A stretch of 64,000 bases of DNA. Origin: Isoetes taiwanensis (lineage: Eukaryota > Streptophyta > Lycopodiopsida > Isoetales > Isoetaceae). Below the pieces are notes generated by a model. The model did no database searches. It was not told where the DNA came from and was given only the letters and a program-made list of their open reading frames with translations. Where the stretch lies: assembly GCA_021234155.1 (NCBI GenBank), contig JAJEKV010000057.1, positions 5,239,821 to 5,303,820 of the forward strand, read 5' to 3'. Positions 11,524 to 24,264 of the stretch are shown piece by piece. The position numbers and the translations under genes were made by a program. Within the stretch, counting starts at the first letter, position 1; the number at the start of each line of letters is the position of its first letter.

Positions 11524-14080
11524 GTAAGTCCAACACAGTTTTTTCTTTTTCTTTTTCGTTCTGAGATTGTTTTTTATGCATGCTGGAGTCACTGATTAGG
11601 CAATAATCAGCTGCAAAATTCCTCATCTGCAAAATCATCATAAGACTTGAAGCCTACAAACATTCTAAAGCTCAACATTCACGAGAGAAACCGATAAGCT
11701 ATTTGAGTTGTATATGACTTAACGTATACATGTTTGTATGAAGGAATGGTATCTCACTTTTCTTTTCATTTACAATTCACAGCTTGGGTGTTTTTGTGAA
11801 GACAATATGTTGCTCCATGCAAGTTGATGCATTTTGAAAGTTAATATTTTGTTGATAGGAAGGAGGATTTACGGGGAAAAGTTTATGTCTCTGCCTTGGA
11901 AGAGGGGGACCTAAATGTGTTGCTGCTGCGTTAGCTATGCAGACGGGTTATTTGGTGTATGAGTGCATTTCAAGTTGCCATTGTGAAGAAGAATAACTCA
12001 TGTTATAGATTGTCTGAAAGAGGAGGTTGAAAACGTGAGCAATAGAGGTAAGAGGAGCCTTATGGAACTGGATGCAGCAGAGAGATTGAGTATGATGACG
12101 AACCTGAAATCCATTATCATATGTTTGACTTCTGGGCTTCCTTTCTCCTAACATATATCAGTCATAAAATATGTAAAATATTTGTGTCTTTAAACGTAAA
12201 ATCCTGCAAGAAATATTTTCGGAATATAGTCGAGGACTTGGTCACATAGAGACATCTCAATTTTGCATTTGGTGGGCAAATTCATGTATGAGTGCAATTC
12301 ATGTTGATTGTAAAGAAGAATACCTCATGTTATAAATTATCTGAAAGAAGAGCTCTAAGACGGGAGCAGTAAAGGTAAGAGAAGCCTAGAGAACTGTTTT
12401 CCTATTACAAGAACTAGAAAACATAAACTATGTCGGCAAAAAGAGTGATAAGATGTTCATAGGAGAATGACGCATGGGGTATGCCACCATTGCTCAAATA
12501 CCTTATGTGCACATGGGATTGAACGATGCATAGGGTATGCCACTATTGCTCAAACAACTCATGTGCACATGTGATTTAATGAGCAACATTCAAAAATTAT
12601 AAAGTAAGGCCATATATCATGATGACCAGGGCGAAAGTTTATGCAAAAAAATGAACAATCGAAGTAGCACCAAAATTGTGTAAAATTAAGAAGAAGTGAA
12701 GGAAAGCAAAGTCAAAGTATTGCTTTGGCTATAAAAGAACCACCTATTGACAACCATATGAAAGATGTGTGAAGTCGATTTCAGTTGTAACACAATGTTG
12801 CAAATTCGACTATGAACTAGCTATCATCATCTTTGCTTAAAGTTAGTTGTTTCAAAAAAGAGTTGTAGAAAAGGATAAACTTTGATTAAGGTCACCCTCT
12901 ATGATTTATCAAATGCATTTATTTTGCCTAAGGTCATCCTCTTGGATTTCTCAAAAGCATAAACTTATGTTGAGATAATATTCTATACATTCAATATCTT
13001 CAAAAGTCCAAGCTAAAAAAAGACAATAAATTTTGTTAGAAGCAAAAGAAGTTTGCTTGGGACAACTAGAATATACATAAACTAAAATATGCAACTGAAA
13101 CATAAACAAACCACAACGTGCACAACCAGAACATGCATAAACTAGAACATACACCCCACGATCGATTAAAAAACTTGTATATATATATACAAGTCTTTGT
13201 ACTATAAATGGGTCTATGAACTATGGTTTACGAAATCTGGGAACAAAATCCAAGATTAAGAGTGACAGGAATGGTAGCATGCATCCAGTCCAAAGTCATG
13301 AAGTTTTAAGCTAAACCCTTTGCTTGATGGCCATTCAATCGAGCTCATCGTTGTTTATTAGATGGAGACTTGCAATTAGATTTCATCTGATCACTCTACG
13401 ATAACGAAGCAAACTTTGTCTATAATCCTATTGGGTACAGCTTTATTCGAGGTGTCTTTGGCTCAGCGAAATTAAATTGCATCTCCTCTAACAATGAGCA
13501 TAGATATTTGGTAAACAATCTACATGCATCCACAACGTCATTGATAAACAAACTCTGATAAATATTTTGTTCCCTGCTTATGAACTTCATTTATTGTCTT
13601 ATTCTTGATGCGTATCCAATTTTATTCGAGGCAAATTCAACAATCGTACCAAATGTACAAACAAAAAGCTTGTCCTTGACTCTGGGTGAATTAGTTTTGG
13701 CTTTCTCGGGGAACACTTTCGATGATAGACATTTACGTATAGTTATACACTATTCGTAGTTGGAAGGTGCATTTTGTACTATAAATGTGTCCATGAACTA
13801 TACGAACATCTGGGAATAAAATCCTCTACCTATATTAACATGCGTTGTAAGGCCCCAGAATATCATGCCTTACAATTTTGACAATGCTCTAATCCTTGCT
13901 TTATGATTACTCTACCATTGGGTCTTCTCAACCAATTCCCTTCGCCATTATGCTTTTGATATCTCAAGCTCTTCCATATACCGACAATTCAATCCTCCCA
14001 TCATCTACCATGTCATGTTCATCTTAAGATGGTGGTCCCATTATACATGCTCTTAATACACTCTTAGCCCCAATGAGCGT
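11524..14080. other. Spacer with small direct repeats, no gene recognised
   Basis: AT-rich DNA with no supported coding region. It holds two diverged direct repeats of about 120 bases (about 11955-12075 and 12285-12400) and a tandem pair of about 60 bases at 12465-12585 (GGTATGCCACcATTGCTCAAA type). A motif reading CTATAAATGgGTcCATGAACTA occurs at 13200 and again near 13780. These look like remains of old duplications or transposons. Confidence 0.6.
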
Positions 14081-14084
14081 GGGT

Positions 14085-14189
14085 CAGTAACTATAACGGT
14101 CCTAAGGTAACGAAATTCTTTGTCGGGCCGCACAAAAGGCGTTACAATCTGGGCACTATCTCGGAGAGAGTCTCGGTGAAATACACATG
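14085..14189 (+). pseudogene. Organellar large-subunit rRNA fragment (NUPT or NUMT)
   Basis: About 105 bases match plastid/mitochondrial 23S-type rRNA around domain IV-V. They include the sequence that is also the classic I-CeuI target (AACTATAACGGTCCTAAGG), then CGAAATTCtTTGTCGGG, then CGCAcaAAAGGCGT and CTCGGAGAGAGtCTCGGTGAAATA. About 12 bases are missing after GTCGGG, and several C-to-T or G-to-A changes are present, as expected for an old, methylated nuclear insert. The nuclear 28S gene differs at these positions, so the source is an organelle. I cannot say which one. Confidence 0.88.
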
Positions 14190-17100
14190 CCAAAAGACAC
14201 AATCCACGTATGTACATAATGTGCTAGAATCATAGAACATGAATACAAAAAATTGATATGTTTGGCCCAGTTTGAGCATTTCACCTTGTACATTTTGAAT
14301 CTCCTGCCAATATTCGTTAGGAGACTTTGAGAATGGTATCAGGGAGTTGTCTATCAAGAATATACCTTGCAGACAAGTACACAGCTGCATACAACTTCTC
14401 TTGGTGGTCCTACATTTATGATGCTCCTACAATTCTACTATAATTTGCTCTTGCTATTTTTGCAAATGTATGGACATTAAAATTATCACTAGATGCACAA
14501 TGATTTGGTTAAAGTAAAAGAATTTAGTTGGTATTCCACAAGCTCCTTGACCTTTGCATATTCTAAAGGTAATATGTTATTGAAATGCATACTAATCTAG
14601 TTGGGGATGTCAATAAAGTTTTTGATCGTCACTCTATTCAAAACTACTCCTAAAAAAAATTAGGCATCCAAATATAGAGTGACTTGAAAATTGCAAAGGG
14701 TTGAACCTTGCACAATCCATCTCTTCTACAAAATGCTTGAGTTATTATTCAAAAAAGAGATGTTACACATGCAATGAGAGGTTATGCAATTTGTACATGC
14801 TTGACAAATTTGCGAGAAGACTTAAAATCATTACCCGGATCAAATGTTTCACATCCAAAGGTTCCTTAGATCAAATGTTTTGCATTGAGCTAAGGACACG
14901 AATAACTTTGAATAGCTTTAATACTTGCTCCTGACACAATTCTCAATGTGTGCAAACTTTTGTTCAAAACTTTAGTATAGACAACTACCGTCACCACAAA
15001 GAATGGCACCTACGTATACAACATCCAAAGTTCAAAAAAATGTCAAAATCTTGCCTTTGCAAAAGATAAACTCATGCCTCAACTTTAAAAATAAAGGTGC
15101 AAGCAATAGTTCTTTTAATACAAAATGGCACCTACGTGTACATCAAAGTTCAAACAATTGTCAAAATCTTGCCTTTGCAAAAGACAAACTCATGCCTCAA
15201 TCTTAAAAATAAAGGTGCAAGCAATAGTTCTTTAAACACTTGGCCTTCACAACTTGAAGATATGCCATGAAACACTTTGGCGACATTTATTGCATGGAAA
15301 TAGGTAATCAGGGTACATTCTGAGGCGTGCTTGAGGGTGAGCTTGCATTCACATAGTTCCCCGCAACTAGTGAATGTGGCGTTAGACCAACACAAGTAAG
15401 AACATCGGCTTCATCGTATTACCCCATGGCCAATAAGCTAAATTCATATTTACGTGCATTACGTGTTTGGGTTCGGAGACAATGTTCCCATATTCGATAT
15501 TTATCTCATTGTGCCAATATGAGGAGTTAACGGTGCTCAATATGAGAGAAGCAAAAGCGATTTGCCAAATTAAGAGAAGCAAAAGCGATTTGCCAAATTA
15601 AATAGCATGGAACACGAAACATAGTTAACTAGGTATATTTACCTCATGCTCTGCTTTTCCAAAGGCTCGCATTCACCTAGGCAATAGTTGCAAATGTACA
15701 ACATTGAAATGCCCAATGAGAAGGAGCCTTCCCAGTAAAAATAAGGATCCACAAATAAATCTGCAAAACTATGGCAAAAGCCCAATGAGCCGGGATTTAA
15801 AAGCGACTGCGCATGTCTATATTACTATATCATGTAGACTTGAACATCTCGGGGTAAGGCTGCGCGGTGAATACACAAAGAAGGCAAGCGTGTATCAAGT
15901 ACAAAGATCCACATTCGAGAACAAAGACATTTATGCTTATTTGCCATGGCGGAGACCATTTCTTGGTCGAGGCTGGATCTCACCTCGTGCTCAAATCATA
16001 CTTAAGAGGAAGGCCACGGAATTACGGGGCTTGGTCGACATCTAATGCGGGCATAAGAGAAGGATAAACCCAAATGTAGATGCTCAAGAACTTCCCATTT
16101 ACACGTGGATCTCTCTCAGAATAGCTGCTCTTCCAGATCCAAAACCCGATCAGCAATAGAAAGGTCAAAAATCTTTCTGAAGTATCTTCCTAACCTAGCA
16201 CCCTCAAATCTGACTAAAGAAGCTCTCACACCATAATGCAGAGCATATAGAATGTGCACAGCAAGTAAATCAATCACGAATATTCCACCGGCCGGTTGTT
16301 ATTGCTTCTTACATGGTGAAATTGAAATCTTAAAAGCTTTGTTTTAATTCATTTTCGATGGATTGACATTTACCTATTAGTTCAATTAAGGGGACCAAAC
16401 TAATATTCTTGGGCTAGTACACGCAATGCATTTCATGTTTTCGCAATGGATCACCAATGTCTAGGCGACTAACATGAGTGTCGGATCATCGAAGCGTTTG
16501 GATCATACATGACTAATGGCATTGACTGGTTTGTGACATCGAAAACATTTACAATGATAGCCTGACTTTCAGCAAGTTATCTCAGCAGGTTTTCAACCAC
16601 AGATTCAAAATCAAAACCTACATATCTGTTTGCACAAATACATGCCATTAATCTGACAAAGAAAATCTCTATGAAAGGTAACAGACCGACACAATATAAT
16701 CGCCCGGACATTGGGCTCAAATGCAAAAACCTCACCTTTTCCCCAGTTCTCGTCTTTTGCTAACTTGACTACATCTTTTGCATGCTATGATGCGATACTC
16801 AAACTGTCCAAGTTCCCTTTTCATTACGCTTTTTGTCAATCCATGTGGCTTCAAAGTGCTTCACACCTGAAGATACAAATCATCTACGAAGTTAGAAAGA
16901 GTAATAAAAATTCTAAATGACGGGGCACTTCATTTGCATGTCCACTAGCAACTGAAATCCCAACAGAGCAGAATCAGATTCAACATCAACGCTACATCAA
17001 GCTTCTAAATTTCAAAAACTTGGAACTACATAATGCAAACTGGAACGTTTGAGTGAATCAAAACAAATTTGCATTTGATTCACCAAGATGATATTTTGTT

Positions 17101-17240
17101 AAAAATACAAATAGAAGGTTACATTTATATTGTCCTCTCTGGCTAGACTCTATTCCGCTTATGATTTACATATATGTGGCACACAAATAACCTGCATGAA
17201 AAGATAGTATTAATCAAACAACTTCAGGGGAGAAAAAACA
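14190..17240. other. AT-rich spacer with short tandem duplications
   Basis: No supported gene. A tandem pair of about 120 bases occurs at 15002-15118 and 15124-15232 (both contain GTCAAAATCTTGCCTTTGCA). A 29-base unit is repeated at about 15545-15602 (AGAAGCAAAAGCGATTTGCC). The 15704-16070 stretch has overlapping open frames without recognisable motifs. Confidence 0.6.
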
Positions 17241-17250
17241 TGGCTCAAAG

Positions 17251-18505
17251 CTAAATATAATGCGGAAGATCTTACGATATAGGCGGAGCGCCAGATTCAC
17301 AAGCTCTATGAAGTCACATATCCAATGGCATAACGTTGTGGGTGCTTAATACTTCTACAAATTGCTTGCATTCCATGTGTACTGGACGGAGAAGGATTGA
17401 TCAAAATGCTTGACAACCGACTTCGTTCTTACTCTCTTGGTCCATTGATCATCCACCATGTCGGCCTCCCGATTTAAACAAGCCTCAAGCACGGCAAAAA
17501 AGAAAAGGCATAAAGGCATAAGAGAGGATAAAATCACGAGCAGGCGGCTCCTCACGAAGTTTGGTCAACAAGCGAGATACCAAACATGTTTGAAACTAGC
17601 AAATATGCAAGATTTAGTTGAAGATTCCAAAATTTGGATTGCACAATTTTCTGGATTTCTGGATAGCATAATGTTTTGACTACATGGCACAAGAAACAAT
17701 AAAACTTTATTGTATTGTGTAGGAAGGTGCATCTGAAGCCATTTGAAACAACTTGGTTAGGCGGTGAAGGCAAAGAGCAAAACTAGGTTCATATGGGGGG
17801 TACGGTTTGGCCACCGATTCGTAGAATATCAATTTACATATGCACCACGGTAAAGGCGATTCTGAAGGCGTTTTTAACCCTAGGATGGGCGTTGCAAGAA
17901 TTTGCACACTAACACTTCATTCCTAAAGCGGTTGAAACTGTACTCATATCCAATGTTTCCATTTTCCAAAGCACATTTCTCGAGGAAAAGCACAAGCATG
18001 GACTCAAAAGCGAGGAGTGTGAACATAAATTCTAAACTTTTGATGGTGTCTAAATTACGAGGAGGCTACCATGAATAAATGTCAAAATACCTTAGGAGCA
18101 GAAACTAAAGAAGACCAAGTCATATAATGAAGCCACGATTAATCGAGTGTACTTCTACTTCTGAGCCATGTGCCCGTCCATAGGCTCCTCCGAGACATGC
18201 GGTCTTGAATTCACAAAGGCTGTCACCAAGCGGTTAATCTCATAAAAGTGCATAAAGTTGAAGTGGTGAACAAAATGAAATGTTATTTTTGGCACTTACA
18301 ATTTTGCATCTTGCGATATCGAGGCGGTGATATACCGATTTGCGATTGCCCATTCCGGCTTCCATCATCTTTTCTACCAAGTGCATGAGCGAGAAGATAG
18401 GGGCTACACACAAGTTTCAAGGTTCAAAGTCACCAATTAAACCACATATTTGCATATATACAACAATGTAAAAAGAAAAGATTATAATGCATAAACCCAA
18501 TACTG
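17251..18505. repeat. 1.3 kb tandem duplication, copy A
   Basis: Copy A of a direct tandem duplication; copy B follows immediately at 18506-19834. The offset is 1256 bases at the left end and 1329-1349 further in, because copy B holds about 90 bases that copy A lacks. Both copies contain exon-like minus-strand stretches. Near 18310-18400 one reads as LVEKMMEAGMGNRKS, near 17960-18060 one encodes a leucine-rich segment, and near 18190-18250 one reads as FYEINRLVTAFVNSRPH. This suggests duplicated pieces of a multi-exon gene that I cannot identify. Confidence 0.8.
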
Positions 18506-19834
18506 ACTAAATATAATGCGAGGAAGATCTTTACCGCTATAGCCGACCCGGTTCAAGCTCAGTCACATATCCAAAATGGTTCACCAAAGAGTGGCAAAGA
18601 AATGCATTTTCAAGATGTTTAAGTAGCAAAAGATAAGGCGGATAAGATGCTTACTATGATCTTAAGCTAACTCGCATCCAATGGCATAACGTTTATAATA
18701 CTTCTACAAATTGCTTGCATTCCATGTGTACTCACGGAGAAGGATTGATCAAAATGCTTGACAACCGACTTCGTTCTTACTCTCTTGGTCCATTGATCAT
18801 CCACCATGTCGGCCTCCCGATTTAAACAAGCCTCAAGTCACGGCAAAAAGAAAAGGCATAAAGGCATAAGAGAGGATAAAATCACGAGCAGACGACTCCT
18901 CGAAGTTTGGTCAACAAGCGAGATACCAAACATGTTTGAAACTAGCAAATATGCAAGATTTAGTTGAAGATTCAAAATTTGGATTGCACAATTTTTCTGG
19001 ATTTCTGGATAGCATAATGTTTGACTACATGGCACAAGAAACAATAAAACTTTATTGTATTGTGTAGGAAGGTGCATCTGAAGCCATTTAAAACAACTTG
19101 GTTAGGCGGTGAAGGCAAGAGCAAAACTAGGTTCATATATGGGGTGCAGTTTGGCCACTTCGGTTAAGTAGAATATCAATTTACATATGCAGCCACGGTA
19201 AAGGCGATTCTGAAGGCGTTTTTAACCCTAGGATGGGCGTTGCAAGAATTTGCACAATAACACTTCATTCCTAAAAGCGGTTGAAAGCGTACTCATATCC
19301 AATGTTTCCATTTTCCAAAGCACATTTCTCCGAGAAAAGCACAAGCATGGACTCGAAAAGACTTTTGATGGTGTCTAAATTACGAGGGAGGCTACCATGA
19401 ATAAATGTCAAAATACCTTAGGAAGCGAAACTAAAGAAGACCAAGTCATATAATGAAGCCACGATTAATCGGAATTTGTACTTCTTCTAATGTGAGCCAT
19501 GTGCCCCGTCCATAGGCTCCTCGAGGAGACATGCGTCTTGAATTCACAAAGGCACATCACCAAGCGGTTAATCTCATAAAGTGCATAAAGTTGAAGTGGT
19601 GAACAAAATGAAATGTTATTTTTGGCACTTACGGTACATCGATATCGAGGAGCAGGTGATATACGATTCGCGATTGCCCATTCCCGGCTTCCATCATCTT
19701 TTCTACCAAGTGCATGAGCAGAAGATAGGGGCTACACACAAGTTTCAAGGTTCAAAATCACCAATTAAGCCACATATTTGCATATATACAGCAATGTAAA
19801 AAGAAAAGATTATAATGCATAAACCCAATACTCA
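18506..19834. repeat. 1.3 kb tandem duplication, copy B
   Basis: Second copy of the unit at 17251-18505. It lacks about 25 bases of copy A inside the exon-like segment near 19345 and carries about 90 extra bases near 18565-18660. Mismatches between the copies sit mostly at CAG, CTG and CGG sites. The coding-like frames are broken differently in the two copies. Confidence 0.8.
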
Positions 19835-20855
19835 GGGAAATATCTGTCAAGAAAGATTGAAGACATTATCGGGACACTTTGCATGTAGTGTTACCAAAGT
19901 CCATGGCCTGTTAAAAGATGACCCAACTCCATTCCATTTACGAAAATATGAAAGCTCAATAACTTGATGATCGTGGTTTTAGATCGGCTTAGGAAGGAAT
20001 AATAAGAGCCTCAAAAACAAAAGCATGGCGTAACTAGCTTACAAGGTCATCTAGTATAGAAGCGAGATATCTGACCAAGCTTGCAACAAGAAAAAATGTT
20101 GCATCATATCACTAACCTCTGTTTGTAAGATAAAATGCATGGTCCATATCGTTAAAAGCATGTTACTGCATGAATGAGCAATGAAACCACTAAGGGCAGT
20201 TCAACGCTGTATTACCCAATCTGCTTTTCCAAAGGCGATAGCTTTATACCTTGAATAATTACGAAATTCATGTAGCTAGAATAATTATACCTGAAAAACA
20301 TCATTGGCTCTAGCATGGCAAAAGCAACTTCGTCATCTATTAACCTCCACTGAAAACATCATTGCCAGCATCAAGGCGGCACAATATGTGCTCTAAATCC
20401 AGCACACACAGGTCTTGCCATAAAAATTTGGCCAGCACAGATTCGGCGACGCCGGATTAAGCGGACGGCAGAAAAATTTCAGCTTAAGCAAAAGGCAAAA
20501 CCTTCTTATCGGGAACAAAGCCGACCAATCCCCGGGCAGATCTTTCCTCCACAACACTACTCCATTCAAAAAAACACCTCTAAAGCAAGACGGTTATATG
20601 AAATCAAATCAAAATAGGGCAGATCGTCATTTTTGAGCAAGGTTTTGTGGCCGACTGCTGGTACCGAGGGGGCGAGAGCATCTTGAGAAGCCGGAGCTGG
20701 AGGGGCGCCGTTTACCCTTGCTACATACCCGATGCTAGATACGTTGAGATTGATGAGGAGATTTCGCCTGCGCCATAGCCGGACCGAAAGCAATCGATTA
20801 GGGCAAGCCACAACAGTCAGATGAGATTCGATGGAGAAATCGAATTGGGGCTTTT
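19835..20855 (-). other. Spacer with one possible 5' exon
   Basis: Mostly without recognisable features. A minus-strand open frame from about 20811 to 20566 begins MACPNRLLSVRLWRRRN and has a hydrophilic, alanine/proline-rich composition. It could be the first exon of the gene whose duplicated pieces lie at 17.2-19.8 kb on the same strand, but no splice chain can be demonstrated. Confidence 0.3.
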
Positions 20856-20861
20856 AACGTG

Positions 20862-21117
20862 GGCCGTCCAGATCTGAAATGGACGGCCAGGATTAAAATC
20901 TCTACACACACTCTACACACAATATCCGAGATGGATGGTCGAGATGAAATGCCCCAATTTCAAGGGTCGAGATTAAAAGCCCCAAATCAGGTAATCGACG
21001 GTCTAGATAAAATGCCCCAATTTCAAGGGCCCAGATTAAAAGCCCCAAATAAGGGGGGATGCTTGGGGTGTTACGAGGTGGCACCGTCTGGGCCGTCCAT
21101 CTCAGAGATGGACGGCC
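20862..21117. repeat. Short palindrome-bounded repeat block
   Basis: Both ends carry the same near-palindrome: GGCCGTCCA...TGGACGGCC at about 20863-20888 and at 21091-21117, the latter a 27-base near-perfect palindrome. Inside, a unit containing ATGCCCCAATTTCAAGGG and TTAAAAGCCCCAAAT occurs twice. This may be a small MITE-like element lying just past the 3' end of the H3-like pseudogene. Confidence 0.65.
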
Positions 21118-21189
21118 GAGATCAATCTCTACACCATGTTGGTAGACCTCAATATAATTGTATATATATAGTGATATGAAATTTTAACT

Positions 21190-22350
21190 TTTGTACAAAA
21201 TTGAAGCTCTTCAAGGCTTCTTCTTGCGTGGAGGTCCTTGGGCATGACCGTCACTTGCTTGGCGTGGAGGTCCTTGGGCATGATCGTCACTCGCTTGGCG
21301 TGGATGGCGCATAGGTTGCCGTCTTCAAAAAGCTGCATGAGCTCCGCCTCTGCTGCCTCCTGCAGGGATCGGACCATCAAGGGTGTGACCATGTAGTTTG
21401 TATGAAATTTCTGCATTATTTTGCGAAGGCGCCGTTTGAACGGCGCCTTTCGGATGAGGAGATTAGTGCACTGCTGAAAGTGCCTAATCTCCTAGAACAC
21501 ACGGGCATGCTTGAAGTTGGGCCCGTGGTGAACCTTCTTTGGTGGCTCCGGCCGTGGTGGCGGCGGCTTCGGCTAGTTCTTGGGCCCCCCGCCTCTAACG
21601 TACTTTTGTACGTTCTGCTTGCAATACCAGTCATTGTACCTCTTCCATCTGCGGAGGTACTCTTGGTATGCTTTCTTGCGACACTGGGATTCACGATCTT
21701 GTTTCAGCATGAATTCTCGCTCGCCCACCTTCTGCTTCTTAATTACCTTAGGTGGCTTGGGCCACTTAGGGTACAGTAGTGGGCGGGCGTCGGGGTCTGA
21801 GGGTTCCCCGGCATCTTGCTCGAGCTCTTCTTCCTCCTGCCCGTCTTCTTCTGTCTCCTCTTCCTCCCCTCCTCCTCGTCGGTAGGTTCCCGACGAGGTT
21901 CCTGGATGTGGACAATGCCCCTTGGCCGGTCCTGGTCCCTTTTGGACTGCTTCTCCCTTCTCCGTGCCTCCTTCTCCCTCTCACTTTTCTTCCTCTGTGC
22001 CCTCTCCTTTGGCCATTCGGCCACCTTCTCCTTGCCCTTTCTCTTCCTGAAGGTGCCAACTTCCTCCTGCCTCGGCTGCTGCTGCTGCTCATCCCCCTAC
22101 TGCTGCTCCTCTTGCTCCGACGGCCAGCTGAGGGTGACGGTCTCGTCCGTCCGCTGTGTCTCCCCCGAGGAGTTGCTTCCCTTCGACTCATGGGAGGCGT
22201 GGAAGGTGTTGTCTATCGAATTAGATGACTCCTCCTCCTCCCGGGCTTGAGATGCTCGGGGATTTTCTTTCTGGGACCTGCTGCTGCTGCCGCCATCGAG
22301 GGTGTGTGCCTGGGGCTGAACTTCCTAAATGTGCATTTGGTGCGTGCCAT
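21190..22350 (-). pseudogene. Histone H3-like gene with very long tail, broken, in LTR element (minus)
   Basis: Read on the minus strand from ATG at 22350, the protein begins MARTKCTFRKFSPRH, the canonical H3 start. A long tail follows that is alternately acidic (EEEESSNS; GEEEETEEDGQEEEE) and lysine/arginine-rich (about 22024-21830). The fold then begins with [18 protein letters not shown], runs through a loop 1 of canonical length and [18 protein letters not shown], and reaches [16 protein letters not shown] near 21300. The segment [12 protein letters not shown] is then repeated in tandem with small changes, and the C-terminus drifts off. There are at least two frame changes and three in-frame TAG codons (near 22103, 21568 and 21491). 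The FQxxTNLLI wording resembles centromeric H3s, but the loop length is canonical. The primer-binding site and LTR lie 550 bases upstream in the same orientation. Confidence 0.82.
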
Positions 22351-22903
22351 ATCTTACGGTTAAGGAAACTGATTAGGTTAAGCTGGAGATCAAAGGAGAG
22401 AGGTTTAGGGAAAGATAGGGGGAAATGGGTGGCAAAAGGGTATTTAAAAAGAAAGATGCTCTAGGGAATATTCTCCTACTATTAATAGGCCCTTTTAATT
22501 AGCCTCCCTTATTAATTACCCCACTATACATACGTATTAATTGATGGTTCCTGCTGTATTATACCTTAAAATTCGAATTTTCCTAATGGTTTGAAGTGCC
22601 AATTATGGATTTGCACCATTTTTCACCCGTGTCTCGGATTGGGATGATTCTTCGATCCATTTTGGGTGAAATTTGATGCCCATGCATAATTTTCACTCCA
22701 ATTTACTAGAATGTTAATTTGACTTATTCTTTCTCCTACATCTAACCACTTGTCCTAATTTTACGAACCCACTACCTAGGAAAAAAACATTTCCCCCTAT
22801 TTTCGAGGTTCAAGGGTGGAATTTTCATCCCACATTTCTATTATTCCGAAGACTACCTAGCTAGGGATGTGGTCAGTGCTAGTTCTTGGTCAACCAAGAA
22901 CAT

Positions 22904-22916
22904 GGCTCTGATACCA
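22904..22916 (-). other. Primer-binding site of LTR retrotransposon (tRNA-Met)
   Basis: The minus strand reads TGGTATCAGAGCC, complementary to the 3' end of initiator tRNA-Met and typical of plant LTR elements. It directly abuts the LTR on its right, which ends in CACAA on the minus strand. Minus-strand orientation places the internal region to the left, where the H3-like gene lies. Confidence 0.9.
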
Positions 22917-24040
22917 TTGTGCACAAAAATATACGGTGCCCGGCCGTACACTCCGTATGAAATCCCCCATCCGGTCCATCGACCGCACAGGCCCTCTGTC
23001 TATCCCGCACTCCAAGGTACCCCTAGTGCGGGAAGGGGACACGAAGGTGTCTTGCGCGCCCTTCCCCTTTGGGCTTCTATCACATCAGAAGCATAAACAA
23101 TGTTAGAACTAGCAATAACAATACATCTAACTACCTCGAAGGGTAACACATCCATACATCCATAGATACAATAGAGATGAACATATGCCATAAAACATGA
23201 GAGCTCCTACCCAAGGCTCAGACACATGGGGAGGAAGACTGACGGCTAGGCCACAAGATAGAGCAGACAGAGTCATAACGACGGTGGGGCTGGCTATAGA
23301 CAATGGCTAGGGTTGACCACTCCATCCGCCCCTCCTGTGCACACTTTGCAGATAGGCTAGATCGGGCTCTGGTACGACTCTAGCCTTCCAGATACCCAAT
23401 CTCATGGCATCACCCATCGAGACTACTTCGGGTTGCATCTCCCTGGTCTGTTGAGGCAGGACGGGTTTCATCTCCCCTTCTCGGGGTCTAGAGGTTCCAC
23501 GGGCGGCTAGAGAATCGGGGCGTCAAATGATTCTTCTCCGACTTAACCCCCCAAACAAGAGCATGCCATCACCTGCAACTCTTAAGAGGCAGGGCGGCAC
23601 CATTGCCCCAGGAGGTGTCGGACCCATGCCCGGCCCTAGCCTAGCCATAAGCGGGGGGTCCCCAGTAGCCACGCTTAGCAGGGACCCTCCCTCTGTCTCA
23701 CCTCTAGCCCCGTTATGTAGTGCTGAGTCATACCATAGCTCCCATAGCCCGGTGGGTTCCTATGCACAAACCGCATAATAATGGAAACTAAAGGGTCTAA
23801 CTAGGAGTATTACCAAGTAATGGCTACTAGGATTCTACCCCCCTTCCCAATACAAGACGAGCAAACATGATCAACCAACATCACATATCCACATAACATA
23901 ATCATAATGAGAAGAACATATAAACCTAATCATACATATCTAACTTACAGTTACAGTTCCTTGATTAGGTTCAAGATGTTGACTAAGTGTTCTAGGAAGG
24001 CTTACTAGAGACACGAAATGCAAACCCACAAGAGAACCCA
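22917..24040 (-). mobile_element. 5' LTR of H3-carrying retrotransposon family, minus copy
   Basis: Read on the minus strand, this stretch aligns collinearly with 45060-46182. Shared landmarks are GTTTGTGCATAGGAACCCAC / GCCTGTGCACAAGAGCCCAC, GACTCAGCACtACATAAC / GATTCAGCACcAAATAAC, CTATCTGCAAaGTGTGCACA / CTATCTGCAAgGTGTGCACA, and GACaGAGGGCCT with GGGGGATTTC near the end. Both LTRs end beside a tRNA-Met primer-binding site. The outer boundary near 24040 is approximate because similarity fades. No second LTR is seen to the left, so the element is truncated. Confidence 0.82.
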
Positions 24041-24264
24041 TTAGTTTAGCCACATATGGTTTTTAATGATATCAACCCACAAACATGCATTGGTTTTGTA
24101 GAATGGTTTTATAGTCATAACCATGGGAAAAAACATGTAGAGTTTTAATTTTGGGTGCCTCGTGTGTGACTAAACAAACGCTCAACACATGGGGAGCTTG
24201 CTCCTTGGCATAATACGCAAATGATCAAAGATTGGAGTTCTTTGGTTATTGATCCACAATCCTC

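Noticed and set aside
14085-14125. I-CeuI homing endonuclease target
   Set aside because: The match is simply part of a nuclear copy of organellar rRNA. No intron or endonuclease gene is present.
22904-22916. tRNA gene fragment
   Set aside because: The sequence is the complement of a tRNA 3' end and abuts an LTR, so it is a primer-binding site.
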